DNA of 64,000 nucleotides. It comes from Gemmatimonadota bacterium (GTDB taxonomy: Bacteria > Gemmatimonadota > Gemmatimonadetes > Gemmatimonadales > Gemmatimonadaceae). Below are positions 6,933-15,193 of this stretch, piece by piece. Position 1 is the stretch's first letter. The number at the start of each line of letters is the position of its first letter. The position numbers and the translations under genes are program-made. The notes beneath the pieces were generated by a model. The model did no database searches and had not been told where the DNA came from. It saw only the letters and a list, made by a program, of their open reading frames with translations. Location: assembly GCA_016191225.1 (NCBI GenBank), contig JACPPC010000018.1, positions 1 to 64,000 on the forward strand, read 5' to 3'.

Positions 6933-9398
6933 CTAGGGTTCGAGCCCGAATGGGTCGCCCGGCGGCGGGGCCAGGGGGCGGGTGAGGGGCGGGAGTTCGC
7001 GGCGCTCCTGCCAGCGGGCGATGTCGGCGGCGATCGCCTGCCAGTGCGCGGCCGTGCCGCCGCGGTCGGCGCCGACGCCGGCCGCCCTGGCCCGCGACTC
7101 GGCCACCGTGCGCATGGTGCCGAGCTTGTAGTCGGCGATCGCGCGCACGCCGCTGCCGGCGTTCAGGTCCGCGGCGAGGGTGAGGACCCGCTCCATCACG
7201 GTGCGCTGGGTGACGCGCTGGAGCTGCACGAACTTGCGCGGGCCGGCGGGCGCGGGGGCGTTCCAGGTGGCGTCCACCAGGTTGTCGATCACCTCCGGCA
7301 GCGACAGCTGGGTCGCGTCGCGCGCCGACTGTTGCGCGAGCCGTCCGGCGCGCCACGACTGCAGCGCCCCGTCGACGACCATCTGGGCGAGGGTGCGGGC
7401 CGCCCCGAACTCGTCGAAGGCGGGAAAGGTGCGCGAGCGGAAGAGCTCGACGCTGCCCTCGTACCCGAAGGGGCGCGGCCCGAGGAGGGTGACGACCGAG
7501 TCGGGAATGGCGAGCTCCGCCGGAGCGAGGGCGCCGATGAGGAGGGCGAGGGCGGCCCGCTGCCGGGCCGCGGGCACCGGGCGCGTGGCCTGCTGGCCAT
7601 CGCCGGAGATCGCGTGGTGATACTCCATCCCGCCCACCGCCTTGCTCACGCCATTGAGCGCGAAGCGGTGCATGAAGTACACCGGCGCGAAGCGCTCCTG
7701 CAGGGTCGCCACGGGCTCGCCGGCGCGGATGTTGCGAAGCCCGAACTGCCGCATCGCCACGCGCCGCACGTCCGCCTGGTGCTTCAGGAACTCCTCGGGC
7801 GTCGCGGCGTCGTCCCACAGCGAGACGCGTGGGTCGCTGGCGAACTCGGGGCGCGCATCGGCGTCGGACAGGAAGAGGTAACCGTTCCGCAGCCCCTCGG
7901 CCATGATCGCGCGCAGCGAGTCGGCCTCCGTCGCCGGCGGAAAGGCGCCGTACCCCCAGTGGATCGACCAGACGTCGAAGGCACCCGGGCCGGTCGCGTA
8001 GGCCCGGGCGATGTCGATGCGCCCCTGGGCGTCGAGCCGGACGCGCGGCGGCGGGTAGTCCATGACCGACATGCGCTCGTTGGTGCTGGCGATGTAGTTG
8101 TGGGCGAGGCCGAGGGTGTGGCCGATCTCGTGCGCGGTCACCTGGCGCACGCGCGCGAGGACGAAGGCGGTGTCGGCGGCCGCGGCGTCGGCGCCCATCA
8201 GGCCGGCGTACAGGTTGTAGTCGGTGCGGGCGCGGTGCGAGTCCATGCGCGCCATCGCCTTGACGATCTCGCCGGTGCGCGGGTCGCCCACGCTGCCGCC
8301 GATCGACCAGCCACGCTCGTTGCGGTTGACCCACTGCACCACGTTGTAGCGGGCGTCCATCGGGTCGACGCCCTCGGGGAGCAGCTCCACCCGGAAGCCG
8401 CCGACGAGCCCGGCGCGATCGAAGGCCTCGACCCAGAACCGGGCCCCTTCGAGCGACGCCGTGCGCACGGGCTCGGGAATGCCGCGGTCCACGTAGTAGG
8501 TGATCGGCTTCCGGAGGGGCGACCGCGTGTCGTTGGGGTTCACCCGCTCGAGGCGGTGCTTGGAAATCCAGGTGACGTCGAGCCCCTGCTGCAGGGGGCG
8601 CGCGTAGTCCTTGAACCGGACGCCGAAGAAGCCGACGCGCGGATCGGCCTCGCGCGGGCGAAAGCCGTCGTCGGGGAGGCGCACGAACGAGTGGTGCACC
8701 CGGAGCGCGACGGCGCGGCCGTCGGGGGCCACCTGCGAGACGATGTTCCCCGGACGTCCCTGCGCCACGAAGGCGAGCGACACGTCGATCTCGGTGTTGT
8801 CGGGGAAGGCGCGCGTGCTGGCCTTGTACACCCCCGACCGGTCGCGCGCGACCAGGTAGGCCCCCTCGTTCGCCTGCTGCAGCGCGCCGGCGATGTCGAG
8901 CCAGTCACGGAGGGCGAAGTCGGTGGCGTCCACGAGCAGTCGCCCTCCCTCCTCCGCCACGAGCGGGAGCGCCGCGACCACGCTCGGCGGGAAGCTCTCG
9001 CGCACCGTGCGGGCATGGTCGCCGGTGCCGCTGGAGCGGTACTTGGTGTTCTCGTACACGAGCAGCACGCGGTCGGCGAGGCGCTCGAAGCGGGCGAGGT
9101 TGTCCATCTGGCCGCCGCCGCGGTCGATGCCGACGGGATTCGAGCCGAGTCCGGTGGCCTGGTTCACGAAGTGCAGCAGGCGCAGCGAGTCGCGGGGGAT
9201 CTCGAGGTAGACCTTTCCTGTCTTGTCGTCGAGGTACACCGACAGGAAGCCGTCGCGCTTCTCGAAGCCCGCAGTGCGGGTCGCGATCGAGCCGGCGGGA
9301 GCCGCGGGGGCGCCGGGCTGCTGGGCGGACAGGGGGAGCGCGAGCGGCAGGACGGCCACGGCGAGTGCGGCGCGGGCGATGCGGGAGCAGTGGCTCAT
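6933..9398 (-). CDS. Secreted zinc metalloprotease (DUF5117/DUF5118/DUF4953 type)
   Basis: The 821-residue protein begins with a Sec signal peptide ending LPLSAQ (about residue 25). The zinc site is the extended metzincin-like motif HEIGHTLGLAHN at about residues 420-431, followed by a Met-turn-like MSVMDYPPP. The upstream part (ITYYVDRGIPEPVRTASLEGARFWVEAFDRAG) is the hallmark of the DUF5117-containing family common in Gemmatimonadota and Bacteroidota. The three Zn ligands and catalytic Glu are present, so it should be an active exported peptidase, in the periplasm or outside. Substrate is unknown. It is a single gene with no obvious partner; the next gene upstream is the diguanylate cyclase, 72 nt away. 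Confidence 0.9.
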   Translation of the reverse strand: MSHCSRIARAALAVAVLPLALPLSAQQPGAPAAPAGSIATRTAGFEKRDGFLSVYLDDKTGKVYLEIPRDSLRLLHFVNQATGLGSNPVGIDRGGGQMDNLARFERLADRVLLVYENTKYRSSGTGDHARTVRESFPPSVVAALPLVAEEGGRLLVDATDFALRDWLDIAGALQQANEGAYLVARDRSGVYKASTRAFPDNTEIDVSLAFVAQGRPGNIVSQVAPDGRAVALRVHHSFVRLPDDGFRPREADPRVGFFGVRFKDYARPLQQGLDVTWISKHRLERVNPNDTRSPLRKPITYYVDRGIPEPVRTASLEGARFWVEAFDRAGLVGGFRVELLPEGVDPMDARYNVVQWVNRNERGWSIGGSVGDPRTGEIVKAMARMDSHRARTDYNLYAGLMGADAAAADTAFVLARVRQVTAHEIGHTLGLAHNYIASTNERMSVMDYPPPRVRLDAQGRIDIARAYATGPGAFDVWSIHWGYGAFPPATEADSLRAIMAEGLRNGYLFLSDADARPEFASDPRVSLWDDAATPEEFLKHQADVRRVAMRQFGLRNIRAGEPVATLQERFAPVYFMHRFALNGVSKAVGGMEYHHAISGDGQQATRPVPAARQRAALALLIGALAPAELAIPDSVVTLLGPRPFGYEGSVELFRSRTFPAFDEFGAARTLAQMVVDGALQSWRAGRLAQQSARDATQLSLPEVIDNLVDATWNAPAPAGPRKFVQLQRVTQRTVMERVLTLAADLNAGSGVRAIADYKLGTMRTVAESRARAAGVGADRGGTAAHWQAIAADIARWQERRELPPLTRPLAPPPGDPFGLEP

Positions 9399-9470
9399 GT
9401 CGGGTTGGGGGTGTCCGCCGGTGGCGGCCGGTTGGCGTCGCGGCCCGCGCCGGAGGGCGCGTGACCGTAA

Positions 9471-10742
9471 TCAGCTGACGAGCGGGACGTTCTGCGGGGT
9501 CATGGTGCGCTTCCGGGCCCGCTTCTGCGTGTACATGGTGGCGTCGGCGCGCTCGATCGCCGCGGTGAGGGCGTCGCCGTTGGCGTAGCTCTCGGCACCG
9601 AGCGAAATCTGCAGGATCACCTTGTCGGCGCCGTGCGCGGCGTCCATCGGCAGCGGCGGCGCGTTGTCCATGAGCGCGGAGAGGCGCCCCTGCACCCCGT
9701 CCACCGTGGCGCCGGGGAGAATGAGCAGGAATTCGTCGCCGCCCCAGCGGTAGAGCCGGTCGAGGGGGCGGATGTGCTCGCGCAGCACGCGGGCGAAGTA
9801 GGTCAGCAGCTCGTCGCCCACGCCATGGCCATAGTGGTCGTTGACCCACTTGAGGTTGTCCATGTCGAGCATCACGGCGGTGCCGAAGGTGGACTTGGCC
9901 ACCTCGAGGCCGATGCCGTCGGCGAAGGCGCGGCGGTTGAGGCACCCGGTGAGGGTGTCGTAGAGCGCCATGCGGCGCAGCGAGTCGTTCGTCACCGACA
10001 ACTCGGCCCGGGCGTCGTCCACCTCGCGCCGCGCGTCCTCGAGCTGGATCACCAGCATGCCGAAGCCAAGCAGCATGAGCAGGAGCAGGTCGAGGTAGGT
10101 GTGGTAGACGGTGAGCCACTCCCAGAAGCTGCCGGCCGCCTCGCCGCCCTGCATGCGCAGGGCCACGCCCGACAGCGCCCAGACCACGGCGAGGGCCAGG
10201 AAGGCGCTGGCCGTCATGGCAGTGCCCACGCCGGACCGGGAGGGCGGCAGTGTGCCGAGGCGCCAGGCGCAGAGGCCGTAGGCCACGACCGCCACCGGGA
10301 CCTGCCACAGCATGATGCCGTCGAGCCCGCCGCCGAACAGCACGGCCGCCGCGGCCCAGACGGCCGCCAGCGTGGCGACGATGCGGAAGTAGACGACGTG
10401 GTTGAGGCCGCGGGTGTAGATCGTGGTCCCCGCGAGGATCAGCGCGAGGAAGAGCAGCCGGCCGAAGACGTGCAGCAGGAAAAGCGATCGGACGATCGGC
10501 GAGTCGGGGCCACCGGTGTCGGCGATCAGGTCCGGCGGCGCCATCCGGTAGAAGGTCTCGACGAGCAGCGCGGCGACCGCGGCGCAGAGCGCGCCCCACC
10601 CCTCGCCCCAGGTGCTGAAGTAGGTGCGGCGCGGGCCGTGCCGGCGCATCACGACGAACAGCGCGACGAGCAGCGCCGTGGCCCCGAGTTGGGTCCACAG
10701 CCCGATCAGCTGGATCAGGGCGCGCGCATGCTCGGCCGTCAT
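9471..10742 (-). CDS. Membrane-anchored diguanylate cyclase (GGDEF)
   Basis: This 423-residue protein has about eight predicted N-terminal membrane helices (residues 10-235), a short coiled linker (EDARREVDDARAELSVTNDSL) and a C-terminal GGDEF domain. The active-site loop reads RWGGDEFLL near residue 333. The product-inhibition I-site RPLD lies exactly five residues before GGDEF, so the enzyme should make cyclic di-GMP and be inhibited by it. DxLTGxLNRR (YDTLTGCLNRRAF) and the metal-binding MLDMDNLKWVND region are intact. No EAL domain is present. c-di-GMP often controls pilus-dependent motility, and this genome encodes such pili, but a link is only inferred. The ATG start is preceded by a weak CCTTAT hexamer. 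Confidence 0.92.
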   Translation of the reverse strand: MTAEHARALIQLIGLWTQLGATALLVALFVVMRRHGPRRTYFSTWGEGWGALCAAVAALLVETFYRMAPPDLIADTGGPDSPIVRSLFLLHVFGRLLFLALILAGTTIYTRGLNHVVYFRIVATLAAVWAAAAVLFGGGLDGIMLWQVPVAVVAYGLCAWRLGTLPPSRSGVGTAMTASAFLALAVVWALSGVALRMQGGEAAGSFWEWLTVYHTYLDLLLLMLLGFGMLVIQLEDARREVDDARAELSVTNDSLRRMALYDTLTGCLNRRAFADGIGLEVAKSTFGTAVMLDMDNLKWVNDHYGHGVGDELLTYFARVLREHIRPLDRLYRWGGDEFLLILPGATVDGVQGRLSALMDNAPPLPMDAAHGADKVILQISLGAESYANGDALTAAIERADATMYTQKRARKRTMTPQNVPLVS

Positions 10743-10813
10743 CGTCCGATAAGGTCGGCTGCGCGAGCGAGGGACCGCAAGAGCGGGGGCCGGTTCGGGC
10801 CTCGCGACCCCCC

Positions 10814-10819
10814 TATATT
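10814..10819 (+). promoter_or_regulatory. -10 element of the DUF983 gene (leaderless start)
   Basis: TATATT, five of six matches to TATAAT, is followed by six bases and the GTG start at 10826. The transcript would begin at or next to the start codon. No good -35 is seen. Confidence 0.55.
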
Positions 10820-10825
10820 TCGCGG

Positions 10826-11266
10826 GTGCCGACTTCCCCGCCCCCGTCCGCGCCGCCGCCGCGGAGCGTCGCCCGGGCGACGAGCATGCTGGGGCGGACC
10901 CTGCGTCGCCGGTGCCCCAACTGCGGCCGGGCGACCGCCTTCGCCGGGTGGTTCACGCTGGCGCCGGCCTGTACGGCCTGCGGGATGCGCCTGCACCACG
11001 GCCCGCACGATCACTTCGTGGGAACGACCCTGGTGAACTTCCTGGTGGCCGAGGTGACCTGGGCGGTCGGGTTCGTGGTGTACCTCGTGGCGGCCTGGCC
11101 CAACGTGGACTGGGATGACGTCACGTACGTCAGCGCCGGTTTCATGGTCGTACTGCCGCTCGCGCTCTACCCGCTGACCCGGCTGACCTGGCTCGCCGTG
11201 GACCTCTTCCTGCGGCCGCACGGCGAGGGCGAGCGACCGCCCGAAGACGCCAGCAAGCTGACCTGA
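10826..11266 (+). CDS. DUF983 family membrane protein
   Basis: The 146-residue product has a treble-clef-like zinc site of two CxxC pairs (CPNCG at about residue 30 and CTACG at about 49) followed by HGPHDHFVG and two membrane helices (LVNFLVAEVTWAVGFVVYLVAAW and FMVVLPLALYPLTRLTWLAVDLFL). This is the DUF983 layout; the family often sits near cytochrome oxidase genes, but no such genes are here. The GTG is chosen because of the TATATT six bases upstream; an ATG at codon 21 would also keep the zinc site. The next gene starts 40 nt downstream on the same strand and may be co-transcribed. Confidence 0.82.
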   Translation: MPTSPPPSAPPPRSVARATSMLGRTLRRRCPNCGRATAFAGWFTLAPACTACGMRLHHGPHDHFVGTTLVNFLVAEVTWAVGFVVYLVAAWPNVDWDDVTYVSAGFMVVLPLALYPLTRLTWLAVDLFLRPHGEGERPPEDASKLT

Positions 11267-11267
11267 C

Positions 11268-11309
11268 CGATCGCGGCGTGGCGTCACCGTCCCGGTCGAT
11301 CGCGGCGTG
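11268..11309 (+). repeat. Direct repeat of 13 nt ending at a start codon
   Basis: CGATCGCGGCGTG occurs at 11268-11280 and again at 11297-11309. The second copy ends with the GTG start of the thioredoxin-like gene. The first copy's GTG is out of frame with that gene. It could be a regulator or ribosome signal, or a small duplication. Confidence 0.6.
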
Positions 11310-11840
11310 ACCCTCGCCGAACGCTGGGCGGCAGCCGAGCCCTTCCCGTCGTGGTGCGCCCGCACCGTGAAGTACCACGACCTGTGGACGTCGCTCCGGG
11401 CGCGCGCCGCCGTCGCGCCGGGACTTCAGGACCGGGCGAGGGCGCTCGCGCACCGCTGGCGGCTGCTGGTGCTCACGGAGGACTGGTGCGGCGATGCGGT
11501 GAACACGCTGCCGACCCTCGCGCGGCTCGCCGACCTCGTTCCCGAGCGGCTCGAACTGCGATGCCTCGCACGCGACCGGAACCTCGACCTGATGGACGAG
11601 CACCTGACGAGCGGGGCGCGGTCGATCCCGAAGGTGCTGGGGATCGACGCCCACTGGACGGTGCGCGCGACGTGGGGGCCGCGCCCCGCCGAGCTGCAGG
11701 CGTGGGTCTACGGCGAGGGGCGCAGGTTGGTGAAGGAGGAGCGCTACAAGCACGTGCGCGGCTGGTACGCCCGCGACCGCGGCACCAGCACGGTGGGCGA
11801 ATTGCTCACGGCGCTGGAAACGGCGGCGCCCGCCGCATAA
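11307..11840 (+). CDS. Thioredoxin-like family protein lacking the CXXC pair
   Basis: The 177-residue product has a thioredoxin-type core: a beta strand (RLLVLTEDWCGDAVNTLPTL), then LELRCLARDRNLDLMDEHL and SIPKVLGID with the cis-Pro loop (IPK). This resembles the Thioredoxin_9 family, where EDWCGDS replaces WCGPC. Only the first cysteine of the usual pair is present (WCGDA), so a normal dithiol exchange is not possible; a monothiol or chaperone-like role is more likely. No signal peptide is visible, so it should be cytoplasmic. The start is GTG at the end of a 13-nt direct repeat. It lies between the DUF983 gene and the CPXCG gene on the same strand. Confidence 0.8.
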   Translation: MTLAERWAAAEPFPSWCARTVKYHDLWTSLRARAAVAPGLQDRARALAHRWRLLVLTEDWCGDAVNTLPTLARLADLVPERLELRCLARDRNLDLMDEHLTSGARSIPKVLGIDAHWTVRATWGPRPAELQAWVYGEGRRLVKEERYKHVRGWYARDRGTSTVGELLTALETAAPAA

Positions 11841-11974
11841 CCTGCGGCATCCCAGTCACGGCGGCGATCGTGTCGTTCTTTCCCAGCGGTGAGCATTCGG
11901 CCGGCGATCCCGGCGACGAGCTTGGCGGTCCCGAACTCGACGCCGACTTTCCGCTCGGCGACGGGACGGCGGAG

Positions 11975-12169
11975 ATGGAGGCCGAGGTCACCTGTCCCTA
12001 CTGCCTCGAGCCCGTCAGCCTCGCCCTCGACCCGGGGAGTGGCGCTCAGCAGGAGTATGTGGAGGACTGTCCGGTCTGCTGCCGGCCGTGGAACGTGCAC
12101 GTCTCCTACGACGACGGGGGGCGGGCCGACGTCTGGCTCGACGCGGCGGACGAGGGGGACGGCGAATGA
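11975..12169 (+). CDS. CPXCG-motif cysteine-rich protein
   Basis: This 64-residue protein carries two paired cysteine motifs, CPYC (residue 7) and CPVCC (residue 32), in the pattern of the CPXCG-containing cysteine-rich family (CPYC-EP.. to EDCPVCCRPW), presumably a small zinc-binding fold. The function of the family is not known to me. The ATG is chosen since it gives the family's usual length of about 60-65 residues; an in-frame GTG at 11870 would add 35 residues rich in Gly, Asp and Glu. The stop codon overlaps the next start (ATGA), so it is translationally coupled with the S4-domain gene. Confidence 0.75.
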   Translation: MEAEVTCPYCLEPVSLALDPGSGAQQEYVEDCPVCCRPWNVHVSYDDGGRADVWLDAADEGDGE

Positions 12170-12597
12170 GCCCGCGGGGCGGCACGCATGACGACGACGA
12201 AGACGCCGACGAACGGGCCGGGCGCGTCCGCCTCGACAAGTGGCTGTGGGCGGCGCGGTTCTACAAGACGCGGGCGCTGGCGGCCGAGGCGATCGACGGC
12301 GGCAAGGTGGAGGTCGGCGGCGAGCGGGCCAAGCGGTCGCGGTTGATCGCGGCCGGCGACCGGGTGGCTGTGCGCCATGGCGCCTTCGAGACGACACTCG
12401 TGGTGCGCGGCGCGTCGATCCGCCGCGGCTCGGCGACGGTCGCGGCCGAACTCTACGAGGAGACGGCGGAGAGCAAGGCGGCGCGCGAGCGAATCCAGCT
12501 GCAGATGAAGCTGGCGCGGGTGACGTACGACTTTGCGGAGGGAAAGCCCGACAAGAAGCAGCGGCGGGAGATCGACAAGTGGAAGGGGAAGCAGTAG
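12166..12597 (+). CDS. hslR: S4-domain RNA-binding protein, Hsp15-like
   Basis: The 143-residue product has an acidic N-terminus and then an S4 RNA-binding domain (RVRLDKWLWAARFYKTRALA, IDGGKVEVGGERAKRSRLIAAGDRVAV), followed by a helical basic tail (KPDKKQRREIDKWKGK). This order and length match Hsp15 (HslR), which by family knowledge binds free 50S subunits carrying nascent chains and assists stalled-ribosome recycling. It starts at the ATG that overlaps the preceding stop. The ribosome-rescue theme recurs in the ArfB-like gene 7 kb away, though they are not linked. An uncharacterised S4 paralogue is the main alternative. Confidence 0.88.
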   Translation: MSPRGGTHDDDEDADERAGRVRLDKWLWAARFYKTRALAAEAIDGGKVEVGGERAKRSRLIAAGDRVAVRHGAFETTLVVRGASIRRGSATVAAELYEETAESKAARERIQLQMKLARVTYDFAEGKPDKKQRREIDKWKGKQ

Positions 12598-12824
12598 CGG
12601 AGCGTGGCGGTGATGCACTCCATGCGTCCGTATCCTTCTCACGCTGCGCGAGCACGAAAGGAACAGAGCGAAGACTCACTTTGACTCCATCCCGGCGCTG
12701 GCGTCCCTGCGGGCAGCTCCTCCCTCCTTCCCGTCGAGCGAGTGCCGCACCGAGGAGTGCTGGACGATGCCGACGCTGGCCGGGCACCGTCCCAAGCATT
12801 CCGGCAGGTTTCGCCATCAGTCGT

Positions 12825-13787
12825 CTAGTGATGGCTCTTGGTCCAGAAGAGGATGACTCCGCAGGCGGAATTGCCGGGCCAGAACCGCGCCGGAATCTCG
12901 CTTGCAGCGTAGACCTCGACCGCCTCAAAATTGCTCGAGGAGTAGTGCCGGTTGATCTGCTCAAGTGTCACGATCATTCCGTCAACGAAAAGCGCTGGCT
13001 CACAGGCGCCGCCCATCCCTCGTGGGCCGCGCGTTGAGACGACGAACAAGTCTTGCATTCCCGATGATCCCACCAGTACTTGCAAACCCGGCATTCCCCG
13101 CAGCAGATCCAACGGCCTGTGCGTCCCTCGGCGTGCGATCTCCGCCGCATCCAAGAATGTGCCAATGCCGCGCTTACGCCTTTCCTCGAATCCACGCGTG
13201 AAGTCGAGTGAAGCGCGTTCGCCCGGTACGAGCAGCGTCGCGAGGTCTTGTGGGATCGGCTGCAATCGGACGATGATGTCGAACGTGTCTCTCGTGTTCG
13301 CGCGGACCTCGGCAATCACGCCGCCGAAGTAGCCGATGCGCCGAGCGATGAGCCGGTACGCGCCAACATGTGGGAGCGAGACCGCAAAATCGCCCAAGGA
13401 GTCTGACCGAGTCGTGCGTGGCTGGTATCCCTCGGAGGAAAGAACAACCTCGGCGCCAGCGATGCCACGACCATCTACCAAATCGCTCACGCGACCTCGC
13501 AGCGCCTGTGCATGCAGCACCGAGGCAGATGCGACCATGGCGATCGCGGAGGCGATTGCGGCTCCGCGCAAGAGCTGGCCGGTCGACGAAACGCCGCTAT
13601 CGCACCGCTCTGCGTCGTGCTCGGCTTTGACGACCGGATTGCTTGCGAGCCGCAGCAGTCGGTCACGAAGCACATGACGCGACTCGACTTCCTGCGCCTG
13701 CCTGGCCCCGATTCCAAGTAGGCGAGTACAGCATCGACCGAAAGCGATGCTCGACTCGAAACCATAACGAGACGCGGACGCAGTCAT
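12825..13787 (-). CDS. Secreted CarboxypepD_reg / TonB-plug protein without a barrel
   Basis: The predicted 320-residue product carries a hydrophobic secretion-type stretch (LLRGAAIASAIAMVASASVL, then HAQ) at about residues 72-94, a carboxypeptidase-regulatory-like beta domain (LRGRVSDLVDGRGIAGAEVVL), and a TonB plug-like region (PLDLLRGMPGLQVLVG, VVSTRGPRGMGG, CEPALFVDGMIVTLEQIN, CGVILFWTK). It ends just after the plug, so there is no outer-membrane beta-barrel. Such stand-alone plug proteins are known in Gemmatimonadota-type genomes by pattern, but I know no proven function. The ATG at 13787 leaves a long extension before the signal; a GTG at codon 39 of this product is possible. GC and codon use are lower than in neighbours. 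The frame is open upstream for another 228 codons. Confidence 0.6.
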   Translation of the reverse strand: MTASASRYGFESSIAFGRCCTRLLGIGARQAQEVESRHVLRDRLLRLASNPVVKAEHDAERCDSGVSSTGQLLRGAAIASAIAMVASASVLHAQALRGRVSDLVDGRGIAGAEVVLSSEGYQPRTTRSDSLGDFAVSLPHVGAYRLIARRIGYFGGVIAEVRANTRDTFDIIVRLQPIPQDLATLLVPGERASLDFTRGFEERRKRGIGTFLDAAEIARRGTHRPLDLLRGMPGLQVLVGSSGMQDLFVVSTRGPRGMGGACEPALFVDGMIVTLEQINRHYSSSNFEAVEVYAASEIPARFWPGNSACGVILFWTKSHH

Positions 13788-14471
13788 GCTCAGGTTTCCC
13801 ACTGATTGCAGGTCGAGTACACCGGCGACTCGACCCACCCGCTGCAGGACAGCCGGGGGCGCCAACTCAGCGCGTTGGCACCAGCGCTGCCATGCTCGCG
13901 ATCGCGTATCCTCGGTGGCGTTGGACCTGGGGGGCCGTCGCCCCGAGGCCCGGTCGCTACTTCCAGCGACCCAAAGGAATGCCGAGAGCCGGATGTCCTC
14001 TGGAAGAGCACGGAACTGATCCGCAAGCGCTCGCAGCAGTGTTGAGCCCAGCAACAACCGCCCCATTCCCAGCACCGACTCTCGGGCAAGCGCGCAGCCG
14101 AGTGGCGAGGTCGCACTCACGAAGTCGATTGGCGACTTCTCCGCGCACTCGAGGACGCGATCAATCTCATCGATGCGCGATCGCACGAGAGCCACAAGGT
14201 GCACTTCCCGCTTCGCCTCAAGCGCGCCAAGACGCTCGAGGTTCCCGAGGTGGACTCGCCCCAGCTTGAGTATTGCAACGGAGTGATCAGCCCTCACCAG
14301 CTCGCGCCTGCCCTGCATTCCATGACCAGCCTCCAACTCATAGGCTCCGGGCCAGTCGCCATGGCGCCTTGCTGCCGGGTTTCGTAAGAGGCCATCCACT
14401 TCCTGTGGCGCCGTCGAAACAACTTCCGACAGTCCAAGATCGCTCGCTCGCGTAAGCCGCGAATCAGTCAC
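13788..14471 (-). other. In-frame upstream extension of the plug-protein ORF, unclear status
   Basis: The frame of the plug protein remains open through this stretch to a GTG at 14471, which has a GAGGTG Shine-Dalgarno match seven bases upstream. The first two thirds read as a helical protein (VHLGNLERLGALEAKREVHL, IDEIDRVLECAEKSP, LRALADQFRALPEDIRL) with codon choice typical of coding DNA; the last third (SGRRPPRSNATEDTRS) does not. I do not recognise the sequence. It could be a separate gene with a lost stop, or the N-terminus of one fused protein. No strong start or stop separates the two. Confidence 0.35.
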
Positions 14472-14836
14472 GTGCCACCTCACCGTTCACCGGGTCCGCA
14501 CGACGCGCACGCAGGGTGCGCCTCAGGCGCTGACAAACGGGTCTTGGGCACGCTTCGTCGCGGCAACGCTCCCGTCGTTCAGGGAAGATACGTATCGCTC
14601 TTCCTGCCCGCAAGCGAACGACGTGGCACACGACACCGAGGGATACCGCGCGATGCAGGACTGTCTTGCCGCCAATCAGCTGGCGCGCGCCGTGCCACAC
14701 TGTCGGCGCGCGTGCAAGCTTGTCGCGGCTTGTGCTTGCGCCACTGCATGGCGAGATCGAGCATGAAACAGCCAAGGCTCGCCGTCCCGCCGCTCTACCG
14801 GCAGCGTCGATACACTCTCACCTCAAGAGGTGCACA
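14472..14836 (+). other. Intergenic stretch between divergent genes of the low-GC island
   Basis: No gene is supported here. It holds a perfect 10-bp palindrome GATACGTATC (14587-14596) within a larger imperfect inverted repeat (GGAA on the left, TTCC on the right), a possible operator site, and the TACACT promoter element near the right edge. Base composition is less GC-rich than in the flanks. Confidence 0.5.
14811..14816 (+). promoter_or_regulatory. -10 element of the small cysteine-rich peptide gene
   Basis: TACACT lies 20 nt before the ATG at 14837. The leader predicted would be about 14 nt and would hold the AAGAGG Shine-Dalgarno sequence at 14825-14830. No -35 match at 17 nt. Confidence 0.4.
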
Positions 14837-15082
14837 ATGACGATTCTCTCGAAACCACTTCGGATCGCACTACTCCTCGCACTCGTTGCGGCCGAGGTCG
14901 CGACCGGCATCAGCGTCCTTCCGAGCCGTGCAGCGGCCGCAGGCTTCGCCCTCGTCTGCACGAACGAGAAATGCGTTTCGATCTCGCCTGCCTCGGGCTG
15001 CACGTACCACATGGGTACCTTGTGCGCTAACTACGATAACAGCGGCACGACGTGCTCGACCCAGTCCTGCATTCCGCTCTAG
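14837..15082 (+). CDS. Small secreted six-cysteine peptide
   Basis: This 81-residue protein has a Lys/Arg N-terminus, a hydrophobic stretch (IALLLALVAAEVATGISVL) and a likely signal-peptidase site near SRAAAA. The mature peptide of about 45 residues has six cysteines, spaced C-x4-C-x8-C-x7-C-x9-C-x4-C, ending CIPL. Three disulfides are possible. It is reminiscent of the small secreted Cys-rich NVEALA-like peptides of Bacteroidota, but I cannot show homology. The Shine-Dalgarno AAGAGG, spaced six bases from the ATG, is good. A strong hairpin follows three bases after the stop. The next gene on the same strand encodes a membrane-anchored protein, and together they may form one unit. Confidence 0.72.
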   Translation: MTILSKPLRIALLLALVAAEVATGISVLPSRAAAAGFALVCTNEKCVSISPASGCTYHMGTLCANYDNSGTTCSTQSCIPL

Positions 15083-15084
15083 GA

Positions 15085-15108
15085 GCCTGAAGACTGGTCT
15101 CTTCGGGC
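15085..15108 (+). terminator. Hairpin just after the cysteine-rich peptide gene
   Basis: A 9-bp stem (GCCTGAAGA with TCTTCGGGC, one G-T pair) and a 6-nt loop begin three bases after the stop. No U-tract follows, so this may be a partial terminator that lowers expression of the downstream gene, or an mRNA 3' stabiliser. Confidence 0.5.
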
Positions 15109-15193
15109 AAGCGAGGCGGTGCTACGGGCCTTGGCTCACTTCCTCCTTCGTTCCGGCTCGTCCCGAATCAACGCTTCCTTACACGGAGTGAGC

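Noticed and set aside
11268-11309. Direct repeat considered as a target-site duplication
   Set aside because: Only 16 bases lie between the copies, so no element is inserted.
13643-14269. Plus-strand frame of 208 codons in the island
   Set aside because: Composition is Arg/Pro/Ala-rich with no domain or start site; the minus strand reads better.
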